Source of the DNA: Cyanobium sp. E1_MAG_00006 | GTDB lineage: Bacteria > Cyanobacteriota > Cyanobacteriia > PCC-6307 > Cyanobiaceae | Direction of reading: 5' to 3' | DNA length: 64,000 nucleotides | Assembly (NCBI GenBank): GCA_027488975.1 | Contig: JAIYAQ010000029.1 | Location: 62,001 to 126,000, forward strand | Part shown: piece by piece, positions 18,313 to 26,943 of the stretch | How positions within the stretch are numbered: the first letter of the stretch is position 1 | How the letters are laid out: each line of letters begins with the position of its first letter | Translations under genes and position numbers: made by a program | Notes under the pieces: model-generated | The model's input: the letters and a program-made list of their open reading frames with translations, nothing else | Databases searched by the model: none | Told to the model about the DNA's origin: nothing

Positions 18313-19788
18313 TCAGCTGCCCAGGATCACCAGGTTGATGAAGGTCAGCCCGTTCCAGAGGGCATGCATCAGCACACAGCTCCCCAGCCGGCCGCTGCTC
18401 CAGCGCAGCCAGCCCAGCCCGAGGCCGAGCATGAACAGCGGTGGAAGTTCCCCGAGGCTCAGATGCGCCACCGCGAAGATCGCCGCACTCAGCACCACAC
18501 CCCAGGCTGCACCGAGTTCCCGTCCTGCTACAGGCAGCAGCACGCCGCGGAAGATCGTCTCCTCGAACAGGGGGGCAAGCACGACCGCCGTGAAGGCGAA
18601 GCAGGCCAGGGTCGCAGGATCCTGGCTGCGCAGCACGAGATCCAGCAGTGGATTGCTGCCGCCTGGATCAGCCCAGATCTGCCCCTGAAGCCAGCCCACC
18701 AGACTCACCAGTGGCACCACCATCAGCACGCTGCGCAGGGCGCGCTGAATGCCTGATCCAAGCGGCCGCCAGCGCAGCAGCAGCCAGCCCCCCTCCGGTG
18801 CCGGCCCGAGGCTGCGCAGCATCAGGCTGAGGATCAGCAGTGGGCCGGCCATCAGTGCCAGGTAGAGCACCACAACAGAGAGCCCTTCCCGCAGCGGGCT
18901 GGCGATCCTCAGCGCCTTGAGCAGGCTCGTCAGCAGAGGCCCAACCAGCAGCGGCGTCAGCAGTTCGCCGATCACCACGAAACCCCCGGCGATCAGCAGG
19001 ACGGCATCCAGTCCGCTCAGGGGAGGTCCCTGCAGGGGCGGCAGCGGCGCGCCGCGCCCCCGCCAGCGCAGCCAGGCCTCACGCAGCAGCAGGGCGACTC
19101 CCAGCAGCAGCAGCAGGCCAGGCAGCACCGTGATGGCCAGCAGCTGCGCGAGGGCGCGCCGACCGGCGGCGGCGCTGCCGCAGCGGCTGCCCCCTCCCAG
19201 GGCCTCGCAGCTCCACAGGCGCAGCAGCGGCCGCTGACCGGCCCAGCCTTTCAGCATGTCTGAGTCATCCGCCTGGTCCAGCCCGGCCGGAGGGGCGCTC
19301 CGCAGCAGTTGCGTGGCCAGACGGCTTTCCGGCCTGGTTCCGCCTGTTGCATTCCCCTCCGTGGCCAGCTCCTTCAGCAGGGCCTCCGCCTGTGCGTTAT
19401 CGCCGAGGCGGCGTAGAAGCAGTGCCCGCTCCAGGCGCAGGTCCGCCGCCACGGGCGTGCCAGCTTCGGCCGCTGCGTTGATCTGCTCCGCCAGTGCCCG
19501 GCTCAGGGCTTCAGCTGGATTTGCGCCGGCGAGCAGCGGTCGCAGGGACGGTGGCAGCTGGTGTTCCGCCAGCAGCGCCAGCTCCAGCTGGCGCAGGTTG
19601 AGATCTCCGCCCACCGAGGGGCGGCTGAGGCTGTCCACCAGGCCGTTGAGCCAGAGGAGCAGGCTCAGAGCCAGGCTCACCAGCGCCAGCGCCAGCTTCC
19701 AGCTCGGCGGTTTGCCACCGGCCGGGATTCCGGGCCCGTTGCCTGCTGTCACCGCGCCGCTGGCCCCCGGGCCGATCGTTTGTCGCAT
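18313..19788 (-). CDS. CPBP-family intramembrane glutamic protease
   Basis: 491 residues. The C-terminal half is the multi-helix CPBP (Abi) domain with its three motifs: EETIFRGVLLP near residue 395, AIFAVAHLSLGELPP, and LMHALWNGLTFINL at the end. These supply the catalytic Glu pair and two His. The N-terminal part has one membrane helix (about 30-47) and an Ala/Leu-rich helical region with several LxxALAEQ-like stretches that may be TPR-like. Substrate is unknown; family members include prenyl-protein proteases and bacteriocin-related membrane proteins. No partner gene is adjacent. Confidence 0.85.
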   Translation of the reverse strand: MRQTIGPGASGAVTAGNGPGIPAGGKPPSWKLALALVSLALSLLLWLNGLVDSLSRPSVGGDLNLRQLELALLAEHQLPPSLRPLLAGANPAEALSRALAEQINAAAEAGTPVAADLRLERALLLRRLGDNAQAEALLKELATEGNATGGTRPESRLATQLLRSAPPAGLDQADDSDMLKGWAGQRPLLRLWSCEALGGGSRCGSAAAGRRALAQLLAITVLPGLLLLLGVALLLREAWLRWRGRGAPLPPLQGPPLSGLDAVLLIAGGFVVIGELLTPLLVGPLLTSLLKALRIASPLREGLSVVVLYLALMAGPLLILSLMLRSLGPAPEGGWLLLRWRPLGSGIQRALRSVLMVVPLVSLVGWLQGQIWADPGGSNPLLDLVLRSQDPATLACFAFTAVVLAPLFEETIFRGVLLPVAGRELGAAWGVVLSAAIFAVAHLSLGELPPLFMLGLGLGWLRWSSGRLGSCVLMHALWNGLTFINLVILGS

Positions 19789-19895
19789 TCTGACCAGCGG
19801 GTGGGCATGGCCGACTCCAGGGGCGCGGCCCGGTGCGCCGCAGCAGGCCCTTTCGGGCCCTTTCCATAGGATGAACTTTCGTGTGAAGTGCGCCC

Positions 19896-21248
19896 GTGTC
19901 TCTGCGGATCCTGCTCGTTCGCCACGGCCTGAGCAGCTTCAACCTGGAGCACCGCATCCAGGGTCGCGACGACCTCTCCAGCCTGACGGACGCCGGCGTC
20001 AAGCAGGCCCTGGCCACCGGTGAAGCCCTGCGCGATCTGCCGCTGGCCGCCGCCTACAGCTCACCGCTGCGCCGTGCCCACGACACCGCCATCGCCCTGC
20101 TGGCCGCCCATGGCGGCGGGCTGGAACCTCAGCTTGATGCGGATCTGCTGGAGGTGGATCTGGCCCCCTGGTCGGGGCTGCTGGGGACGGAGGTGCGTGA
20201 GCTCTTCCCCCAGGAGCACCGGCTCTGGCATCACCATCCCGAGCAGCTGCAGCTGCAGCGGCCTGACGGCAGCAGCTACGCCCCGATCCCGGAGCTGCTG
20301 GAGCAGGCTGGCCGCTTCGCCTCCCGCTTGCTGGCGGCCCACGATCCGGCGGCGGCCGGCCACCAGAACGTGCTGGTGGTGGGTCACAACGCCATCCTGC
20401 GCTGTCTGCTGCTCAGCCTGCTGGGCCTGCCCGCTTCCGGCTTCCGTCGCCTGCGGCTCGATAACGCCTCGATCTCCGTTCTGAATCTCAGCCCGGGCGA
20501 GGCTGGCGGTGTGGCGGTCCAGATCGAGTCGCTGAACGGCACCGGCCATCTGCATCCGCAGGTGTGCGCCAGCACCTTGCCGGCCAAAGGGCCCGGCCAG
20601 CGCCTGCTGCTGGTGCGCCATGGCGAGACCGACTGGAACCGCCAGGGTCGCTTTCAGGGACAGATCGACATCCCGCTCAATGCCAACGGCCGCGCTCAGG
20701 CCGCAGCTGCCGGCGAGTTTCTCAAGCGCCTCAGCTTCGACCGGGCCTACACCAGCTCGATGGCTCGGCCCCGCCAGACCGCCGAAGGCATCCTGCAGCA
20801 CCATCCCGGTGTTCCCCTCACGAGTGTTCCCCACCTGGTGGAGATCGGCCACGGCGAGTGGGAAGGGCGGCTCGAGGAGGAGATCGCCGATCAGTGGGCC
20901 GAGCTGCTGGCGGACTGGAAGCGGTCGCCCGAAACCGTGCAGATGCCCGGTGGCGAAACCATCCACGATGTGTGGGAACGCTCCCTTGAGGGCTGGAACC
21001 GCATCGCCGCCAGCCTCGATCCAGAGGAAACCGCCCTGGTGGTGGCCCACGATGCTGTCAACAAGACGATTCTCTGCGCCCTGCTCGGCCTCAGCCCCGC
21101 CGACATCTGGGCGGTGAAGCAGGGCAACGGCGGCGTCACCGTGATCGATTACCCCCATGGCCCGGATCAGCCGCCGGTGGTGGTCTGCCTGAACCAGACG
21201 GCCCATCTTGGGGGCGTGCTGGATCGCACCGCCGCTGGAGCCCTCTGA
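19896..21248 (+). CDS. Histidine phosphatase with two phosphoglycerate-mutase-like domains
   Basis: 450 residues made of two tandem histidine-phosphatase domains. Domain 1 (about 1-215) has LLVRHGLSSFN and VVGHNAILRC; domain 2 (about 225-440) has LLVRHGETDWNRQGRFQG, SMARPRQTAEG and VVAHDAVNKT. Both RHG catalytic motifs are intact. Annotated as phosphoglycerate mutase in cyanobacteria, but some relatives are metal-independent phosphoserine phosphatases, so the substrate stays open. The GTG start at 19896 puts the first beta strand at residue 3. Confidence 0.88.
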   Translation: MSLRILLVRHGLSSFNLEHRIQGRDDLSSLTDAGVKQALATGEALRDLPLAAAYSSPLRRAHDTAIALLAAHGGGLEPQLDADLLEVDLAPWSGLLGTEVRELFPQEHRLWHHHPEQLQLQRPDGSSYAPIPELLEQAGRFASRLLAAHDPAAAGHQNVLVVGHNAILRCLLLSLLGLPASGFRRLRLDNASISVLNLSPGEAGGVAVQIESLNGTGHLHPQVCASTLPAKGPGQRLLLVRHGETDWNRQGRFQGQIDIPLNANGRAQAAAAGEFLKRLSFDRAYTSSMARPRQTAEGILQHHPGVPLTSVPHLVEIGHGEWEGRLEEEIADQWAELLADWKRSPETVQMPGGETIHDVWERSLEGWNRIAASLDPEETALVVAHDAVNKTILCALLGLSPADIWAVKQGNGGVTVIDYPHGPDQPPVVVCLNQTAHLGGVLDRTAAGAL

Positions 21249-21289
21249 ACCACCCCGTCGCATGAACTGCTCCGCATGACACGCGCCGC

Positions 21290-22576
21290 ATGAACAGCCG
21301 CTTTCTGCAGCAGGTGTTGCTTCTGGCGGGGCCCGGGCAGGATCCCGCGCCGGCCGATGTGCTCCTCGAGCAAGGCGCCATCGCCGCCATCGGTGCTGAG
21401 GCTGCTGCCATGGCGGCGCAGCGAGGGCTGGAGCCGCTGCAGGCTGCGGGTTGGCTGCTGGCACCGGCGCTGGTGGATCCCCATTCACTGCTGGAGGACC
21501 CCTGCAACGGCGTGGCTGAAACCCAGGACTCCCTGGAGCGTTCCGCTGTGGCTGCTGGCTATGGAACGCTGGCGCTGCTGCCCCAGGCACGCCGCTGGCG
21601 CGATTCCCCCGAGGCCCTGCAGCTGCGGCAAAGCGGCAGCGGGCTTCAGGTCCTGCTCTGGGGCAGCCTCAGCCGCGGCGGCGAGGGGCAGGTGCTGGCT
21701 CCCCATGCGGATCAGCTGGCAGCCGGGGCGATCGGTCTGGCGGAGGGGGCATCCACGCCGCCGCTGCCGCTGCTGGAGCGGGCCCTGGCCTTGGGCGAGA
21801 TGGCTGATGCACCCCTATTGCTGGCGGCCCGCGATCCGGCGCTGAGTCAGCAAGGCTTCGTGCGTGAGGGGGTGGAGGCCCTGCGGGCGGGCTGGCCCAT
21901 CGATCCTGTCCTGAGCGAGACGCTGCCGCTGCAGGCTCTTCTGGCCCTGCGGCAGTTGCACCCCGGGCGGCGGCTGCGGCTGATGAACCTGTCCACAGCC
22001 GCTGCTGTGGCCCAGCTCGCGGCCCTCGCGCCGGAGCATCGTCCGCCGGCAACAGTCAGCTGGTGGCATCTGCTGGCCGACAGCGGCAGCCTCGATCCCA
22101 GCGCGGAGGGTTGGCGTGTGATGCCGCCGCTGGGCGGGCCCGCGGATCGCCAGGCCCTGTGCGAGGCCCTGGCGGCTGGGGTTTTGTCAGCGGTGGCGGT
22201 GCACCATCTGGCCCTGGATCCGGAGGAGCAGCTGCTGCCGCTGGACCAGCGCAAACCTGGGGTGGCAGGCCACCGCTTCGTGCTGCCCTGTCTCTGGCAG
22301 GAGCTGGTGCGCGGCCGCGGCTGGTCGGTGCCGCAGCTCTGGCAGGCCCTTTGTTTCGGTCCGGCTGCTCTGCTCGGCTTGGAGGCCCCCAGCCTCACAG
22401 TCGGCAGCCGCCTCTGGCTGCTGTTCGACCCGCAGCGCCCCTGGCGGGCTGGCCTGGATGCCCTGGCCCCGCTGGCGGCCAATCAGCCCCTGGCCGGCGC
22501 GACGCTCACGGGCCAGGTGCTGGCTGCGGGTCTCGCCCCGGAGCTGTGGCGGGGGGCAGAGGGTCCGGTGTCCTGA
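21290..22576 (+). CDS. Dihydroorotase-like amidohydrolase lacking metal ligands
   Basis: 428 residues aligned in order with class I dihydroorotases: N-terminal beta domain (LLEQGAIAAIGAEAAA), barrel start LVDPHSLLEDP, ETQDSLERSAVAAGYGTLALLP, and C-terminal FGPAALLGLEAPSLTVGSRLWLLF. The usual DxHxHxRxP becomes DPHSLLEDP, losing the second His and the Arg, and the late DHxPH site reads VHHLAL, losing its Asp. It is therefore very likely a non-catalytic homologue, like PyrX-type subunits that hold aspartate transcarbamoylase. The last 71 nt overlap the convergent lepB gene. Confidence 0.82.
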   Translation: MNSRFLQQVLLLAGPGQDPAPADVLLEQGAIAAIGAEAAAMAAQRGLEPLQAAGWLLAPALVDPHSLLEDPCNGVAETQDSLERSAVAAGYGTLALLPQARRWRDSPEALQLRQSGSGLQVLLWGSLSRGGEGQVLAPHADQLAAGAIGLAEGASTPPLPLLERALALGEMADAPLLLAARDPALSQQGFVREGVEALRAGWPIDPVLSETLPLQALLALRQLHPGRRLRLMNLSTAAAVAQLAALAPEHRPPATVSWWHLLADSGSLDPSAEGWRVMPPLGGPADRQALCEALAAGVLSAVAVHHLALDPEEQLLPLDQRKPGVAGHRFVLPCLWQELVRGRGWSVPQLWQALCFGPAALLGLEAPSLTVGSRLWLLFDPQRPWRAGLDALAPLAANQPLAGATLTGQVLAAGLAPELWRGAEGPVS

Positions 22577-23291
22577 GCTCACCGGCTGTTCCGGGAGGCC
22601 AGAAGCGCCAGAAGGCTCGGCCGATGATCTCACTCTGGGGCAGGAACGCACCACCCGGCCAGAAGCGTCCATCCCAGCTGTTGGCCCGGTTGTCGCCAAG
22701 GGTGAGCACGTGCTTCGGCGGCACCACCGCGTTCAACGTGCGGCATGGACCCATGCCCATCGCATCCACCGGGCAGTACTGACGCACGTAAGGCTCGGTC
22801 AGCCGACGGCCGTTCACGCTGACCTCGCCACGGGGCGTGACCACCACCCTGTCGCCAGGAACGGCCACCACTCGCTTGATGTAGGCATCGCAGGCGGGGG
22901 TCTGCAGCCCGGGCAGGGCATTCACCAGCGGCAGATTCACCAGCAGGCAGCGCAGCGGGCCCGCCTGATGCTCGACCCGGAGCACCGGATCGAAGTGATG
23001 CGGCGCGTGGAACACCACGATCTCGCCGCGCCGCGGCGGGCGCTGGCGGTAGCTGAGCTTCTCCACCAGCAGCCGGTCCTGCAGCTGAAGCCCCGGCAGC
23101 ATCGAGCCGGATGGGATGTAACGGGCCTCGAGAATGAACTGGCGCACCCCCAGGGCCACTGCCAGGGTGATCAGCACGCCGCGCCAGAAGGCCCAGGGGC
23201 TCTCGCCTTCAGGGTCAGGGCTTGCGGCGTCGGCCCGATCGGCGGCTGCCGCGTCGTCTGGGGCCTCGGATGACGGATCGTGCTGCGGCAA
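22506..23291 (-). CDS. lepB: Signal peptidase I
   Basis: Membrane serine protease that removes signal peptides. 261 residues: acidic N-terminus, a membrane segment (WRGVLITLAVALGVRQFI), catalytic Ser63 in YIPSGSMLPGL, the general-base Lys in AYIKRVVAVPGD, and the conserved box LTLGDNRANSWDGR. A Pro-rich tail of about 25 residues after FWRFWPPG extends over the end of the convergent dihydroorotase-like gene by 71 nt and may be dispensable. Divergent from the next gene with a 64-bp gap. Confidence 0.95.
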   Translation of the reverse strand: MPQHDPSSEAPDDAAAADRADAASPDPEGESPWAFWRGVLITLAVALGVRQFILEARYIPSGSMLPGLQLQDRLLVEKLSYRQRPPRRGEIVVFHAPHHFDPVLRVEHQAGPLRCLLVNLPLVNALPGLQTPACDAYIKRVVAVPGDRVVVTPRGEVSVNGRRLTEPYVRQYCPVDAMGMGPCRTLNAVVPPKHVLTLGDNRANSWDGRFWPGGAFLPQSEIIGRAFWRFWPPGTAGELRTPDPLPPATAPGRDPQPAPGP

Positions 23292-23355
23292 CGGGTTGCC
23301 CTGTCAAAGGCGTCAGAAGTAGGGAAGATTAGGCCTCAGCCGCCGGCCCCCAAGC

Positions 23356-24858
23356 ATGGTTCGTCCCCGCTGGTTGGCGGCGCGGAGGCTCACGGGAGGT
23401 GGGGTCGCATCACCGCGGTTCTGGCACCACTGGGATCGGGCTGTGGCCCTCTGGGCCGCGCTCAATCTGCTCTGGGTGGCGTTCGACATCACCTACGTGC
23501 CGCTGCGCACCTTCTGGCTGCAGCGCAACCTCACGCCGCTGCCGCAGGTGCCCCTGGTGGTGCCCCTCACGATCCTGCCGGACATCACCCCCCTCTACGA
23601 CCCTGTGAAGGGCATCGAGCCGCACCGGGAAACACAGGCCTGGCTCGATAGCTTCCAGCGGTTGGATCAGGCGCTGCTGGCGGGCGCTCCCACCGCCATC
23701 ACCGCTCCACTGCGGGACCGTCAGCTGGAGCTGACGGTGCAGATGATCAACGAGAACCCGTTTGCGGCCTCGGGCAACAGCGGCACCCTCGAGAAGCTGA
23801 AGAACCGCCTGCGTCAGCGAGCGTCCCGCGATTCCGCCAAGCAGGCGGCGGCGCTGCTGCTGGCGGATCCCTGGCTGGCGCAGCGGGGCTGGGGGCAGGA
23901 GCGGCGCTTCTGGCAGCAGCAGATCCTGCCGCTGGTGGCCACCAGCTACTGGCGTTCGATCGATGAGAACGGTCGCCCCAGCGATCATTTCTGGCGTTTC
24001 GATCTGTTGCTCTTCCAGAGCGTCTTCGCCCTGGACATCCTGTTGCGGGTGCTGCGGCTGCGGCGACGCTTCCCGTCCCTCAGCTGGCGCGATGCCCTGT
24101 TGCGCCGCTGGATCGATCTGCCCCTGCTTCTCCCCTTCTGGCGCTGGTTGCGCCTTGCGCCGGTGGTGGAGCGGCTGAGCAGCGCTGGCCTGATCAACGT
24201 GGAGCCGCTGCGCGCCGCCATCAGCCGGGTGGTGGTGGCCCTGCTTGCTCTGGAGCTGTTCGAGGTGCTGGCCCTGCAGCTGGTTGATGGCACCCAGTCG
24301 CTGATTCGCTCGCCTCAGTGGCCGCGCTGGATCCGCAGTCTGCGCAGCCATCAGACCGTGGCGCTCGGCCAGCAGCAGGAGCTGGTGGAGCTGGTGCAGT
24401 TGTGGGGGCCACTGCTGCTGGGTCAGGTGGCGCCGCGGCTGTCGCCGGAGCTGCAGGGGCTGCTCGGTCATGCCCTGCAGCAGAGCCTGCGGGACCTGCC
24501 CGGTGGTGCCGTGGTTCCGCCCGCCCTCACCCGTCAGCTGGCGGCCGGCATGGTGGACAGCCTGGTGGAGTTGTCGCGCGGCACGGCCGATCGGCTTGCC
24601 CAGAGCGATGGCCGCCAGGTGGAGTTGCTGCAGGGCATCATCGATCGTTTCTGGGAGGAGCTGGCCTGCTCCCTGGAGCGAGGCAGCACGTTGGAGCGCA
24701 GTCAGATGCTGCTGTTCACCCTGCTGCAGCAGCTCAAGCGCAACTATCTGGCCCAGGTGAACCGCGCCGGCATCGATGCGCTGATGGATGAGCTCGATGA
24801 GCTGGCTGCACCAGCCCATGGGGCCGTCGATGGCGCCTCCGGTCCTACGTCCGGCTGA
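23356..24858 (+). CDS. Large membrane protein with voltage-sensor-like segment
   Basis: 500 residues of unrecognised family. Membrane helix near 29-50 (ALWAALNLLWVAFDITYVPL), a soluble loop (about 55-205), then hydrophobic and basic helices: LLLFQSVFALDILLRVLRLRRRF, WIDLPLLLPFWRWLRLAPVV and RVVVALLALELFEVLALQLV. The Asp-Ile-Leu-Leu-Arg helix followed by a helix with spaced Arg looks like S2-S4 of a voltage-sensor fold, but no pore filter is visible. The last 200 residues are amphipathic helices. Channel-like function is inference. Confidence 0.7.
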   Translation: MVRPRWLAARRLTGGGVASPRFWHHWDRAVALWAALNLLWVAFDITYVPLRTFWLQRNLTPLPQVPLVVPLTILPDITPLYDPVKGIEPHRETQAWLDSFQRLDQALLAGAPTAITAPLRDRQLELTVQMINENPFAASGNSGTLEKLKNRLRQRASRDSAKQAAALLLADPWLAQRGWGQERRFWQQQILPLVATSYWRSIDENGRPSDHFWRFDLLLFQSVFALDILLRVLRLRRRFPSLSWRDALLRRWIDLPLLLPFWRWLRLAPVVERLSSAGLINVEPLRAAISRVVVALLALELFEVLALQLVDGTQSLIRSPQWPRWIRSLRSHQTVALGQQQELVELVQLWGPLLLGQVAPRLSPELQGLLGHALQQSLRDLPGGAVVPPALTRQLAAGMVDSLVELSRGTADRLAQSDGRQVELLQGIIDRFWEELACSLERGSTLERSQMLLFTLLQQLKRNYLAQVNRAGIDALMDELDELAAPAHGAVDGASGPTSG

Positions 24859-24871
24859 GGCAGCGGTGGCG

Positions 24872-25249
24872 TCAGTCGGCCAGCGCGGCCGACCATTCCT
24901 CCACCTTGAAGCCCACCAGAGCTTTGCCGGAGGCGGTGATGGCGAAAGGGCGCTTGATCAGCCTGCCGTCGGCAGCGAGCGCCGCCAGGGCCTGCTCGTC
25001 GTCCATGGCTGCCACGGCCGCGGCGCCGAGGGCGCGATAACTCTGGCCGCTGGTGTTGAACAGCCGCTTGCGGCCCAGAGCAGCAAAGGCCTGGCGCAGC
25101 TCTGCCGTGCTCGGTGGCGCGGTGGTGATGTCAACCAGGTCCAGGCTGCCCAGTGACACGGAAAAGCCCTGCTGGGCAAGCCATTGCAGGGCTTTGCGGC
25201 AGGTGCCGCAGGCGGGATAGCTGTAGACGCGCAACGGCGCCGGGCTCAC
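24872..25249 (-). CDS. ArsC/Spx-family thioredoxin-fold protein
   Basis: 125 residues with the ArsC/Spx/MgsR fold: VYSYPACGTCRKALQWL gives a C-x2-C near residue 14, followed by LDLVDITTAPPSTAEL and a late conserved LIKRPFAI (the cis-Pro region). GFKVEEWSAAL ends it. Members are glutaredoxin-type arsenate reductases or redox regulators such as Spx; the local sequence does not decide. It starts with a GTG overlapping the ferredoxin stop by 4 nt (GTGA), so the two are coupled, which favours a redox role. Confidence 0.85.
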   Translation of the reverse strand: MSPAPLRVYSYPACGTCRKALQWLAQQGFSVSLGSLDLVDITTAPPSTAELRQAFAALGRKRLFNTSGQSYRALGAAAVAAMDDEQALAALAADGRLIKRPFAITASGKALVGFKVEEWSAALAD

Positions 25250-25665
25250 TTGCCGATCAGAGACTTGAGTGCACCCACCAGGCTGTTGGAGCCCTTGCCG
25301 ACACCACCCTGCGGACGGGTGCGGACCGTCACGTCGCCGTTGACGCTGGTGCGGCAGCTCAGGCGGTAGTTGGCGGGGCGATCGGCCAGGTACACCTGCT
25401 CCACATCACTGCGTGGGGAGAGGTTCTGCATGCCCTCCACCACTTCCACCACGCAGGTGCCGCACTGGCCGACGCCGCCGCAGTTGTTGAGGTTGTTCAG
25501 ACCCTTGTAGGGGTTGATGCCGGCATCCAGGGCCGCCTTGCGCAGGTTGGCCCCCTCGATGCAACCGACCTGCTGGCCTTCCTGTTCAAAACGGATGGTG
25601 GGCACGGTCGGACAGGGGATCTTCGGCGCCGACAAACTTACCTGCCCGGCGTCACTTTCTGACAT
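25246..25665 (-). CDS. 2Fe-2S ferredoxin
   Basis: 139 residues, starting at ATG 25665. The cluster ligands are visible: CGGVGQCGTC supplies three Cys, with the fourth in NYRLSCRTSVNGDV about 36 residues later, the plant-type pattern. The N-terminal 25 residues are extra compared with PetF, and the C-terminal tail (GGVGKGSNSLVGALKSLIGK) is basic. It is not the main photosynthetic ferredoxin, whose sequence is different and acidic. Coupled to the ArsC/Spx gene downstream. Divergent from a methyltransferase gene. Confidence 0.88.
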   Translation of the reverse strand: MSESDAGQVSLSAPKIPCPTVPTIRFEQEGQQVGCIEGANLRKAALDAGINPYKGLNNLNNCGGVGQCGTCVVEVVEGMQNLSPRSDVEQVYLADRPANYRLSCRTSVNGDVTVRTRPQGGVGKGSNSLVGALKSLIGK

Positions 25666-25749
25666 CGCTCTCCCCGCCCGATATGGATCGCAGCCTGATC
25701 CGGAAGCCCGGTCGGCCCTGCTTAGCATCGGGGGAGCGGGAACGATCGC

Positions 25750-26424
25750 GTGCATCCAGCGGGTTATGACCGGATCCAGAGCCAGGTGATTCCCGGCTAC
25801 GGCAGCCTGGCCCGGCTGGCGGTAGCGCTGCTGGCCACCTCGCCGCTGGCGTCCACCGACGGCGCCGAGGTGCTTGTCGCCGGCTGCGGTACCGGCTCGG
25901 AGCTGCTGGAGGCAGTCGCTCAGCGGCCCGACTGGCGGCTCACAGCTCTCGATCCCAGCCTCGAGATGCTCAGCGAGGCGCGCCAGAAGCTCGCGGAGAA
26001 CCCCCACATCAGCTGGCACCACAGCACGGTGGAAGCCCTAGTGGACCAGCCCGGTTCAACCGGTCGCCATGCCGGCGCCCTGGCGGTGCTGGTGCTCCAG
26101 TCGCTGCCGGATGACGGCAGCAAGCTCAACTTCCTCACCGCCCTCGCCCGCTGCCTCCAGCCTGGTGCCCAGCTGGTGCTGGTGGATCTGATGCAGACCT
26201 CCCTGCCCTCGCTGGAAGCTCAGATCGATGCGGCCTGGCAAGGCTTCCAGCGGGCCAGTGGATTCGAGGCGGACGGTGGCGGCCTGGATCATCTCAGCGA
26301 GGCTCTGCACCCGATCGGCCTGGCGCGGCTCACCAGCCTGGTGAATGCCGCCGGCTTCGGCGATCCGGCCCGGGTGTTTCAGGCTCTGGGTTTCGAGGGG
26401 TTCCTGCTGCAGCGCCGGGGCTGA
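25750..26424 (+). CDS. Class I SAM-dependent methyltransferase
   Basis: 224 residues with a GTG start. SAM-binding motif I is VLVAGCGTGSELLEAV, motif II has LTALDPSLEMLSEARQKL, and a helix with TALARCLQPGAQLVLVDL is motif III. The N-terminal AGYDRIQSQVIPGYG resembles ubiquinone/menaquinone UbiE-like or other small-molecule methylases. Substrate is unknown. Its stop abuts the stop of the convergent ppa (TGATCA). Confidence 0.88.
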   Translation: MHPAGYDRIQSQVIPGYGSLARLAVALLATSPLASTDGAEVLVAGCGTGSELLEAVAQRPDWRLTALDPSLEMLSEARQKLAENPHISWHHSTVEALVDQPGSTGRHAGALAVLVLQSLPDDGSKLNFLTALARCLQPGAQLVLVDLMQTSLPSLEAQIDAAWQGFQRASGFEADGGGLDHLSEALHPIGLARLTSLVNAAGFGDPARVFQALGFEGFLLQRRG

Positions 26425-26943
26425 TCAGCGCGTCCTGCGGGCCGCCTCGATGCAGCGCTCCAGCAGTTCCGGAACGGCATCGGCATCCAGCCAGCCACCA
26501 ATGTCCACCACACGGCCTTCCATGTTCTTGTAGGTGCGGAAGAACTCCGCCACCTCCTCCAGCTGATTGGGGGCGATCTGGCGGATGCTGTGAATGCCGC
26601 GCTGGCGTGGGTCGGCCGCCGGAACGCAGAGCAGCTTGCCGTCGTGGGCACCGCAATCGACCATGTCGAGGATGCCGATTGGACGGGCGGCGATCAGGCA
26701 GCCGGCAAAGGTGGGCTCCTGCATGATCACCATCGCGTCGAGGGGGGCACCGTCCTCGGCCATGGTGTTGGGCACGAAGCCGTAATCAAATGGGTACCGC
26801 ACGGAAGAGTGCAGCACCCGATCCAGGGCCATCAGCCCGGCTTCAGCGTTGTACTCGTATTTGTTGCTGCTGCCGGCCGGGATCTCCACGACCAGATTCA
26901 CCAGTCCTGGCGCCGGCGAGGCCTGCAGGCTGCGCAAGTCCAT
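26425..26943 (-). CDS. ppa: Family I inorganic pyrophosphatase with altered signature
   Basis: 172 residues from ATG 26943. VVEIPAGSSNKYEYNAE, LDRVLHSSVRYPFDYGFVPNT and DPRQRGI belong to family I soluble PPases. The signature D-G-D-P-L-D is D-G-A-P-L-D here (EDGAPLDAM), losing one of the metal-binding Asp residues, and the later D..D.K site reads GAHDGKLLCV. Weak or no PPase activity is likely. A second family I PPase with an intact signature is at 49742-50329. The start region overlaps a small upstream membrane-protein frame. Confidence 0.9.
   Translation of the reverse strand: MDLRSLQASPAPGLVNLVVEIPAGSSNKYEYNAEAGLMALDRVLHSSVRYPFDYGFVPNTMAEDGAPLDAMVIMQEPTFAGCLIAARPIGILDMVDCGAHDGKLLCVPAADPRQRGIHSIRQIAPNQLEEVAEFFRTYKNMEGRVVDIGGWLDADAVPELLERCIEAARRTR

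Noticed and set aside
20061..21590. 509-codon minus-strand frame opposite the double phosphatase
   Set aside because: Antisense shadow; the plus strand carries two intact catalytic domains.
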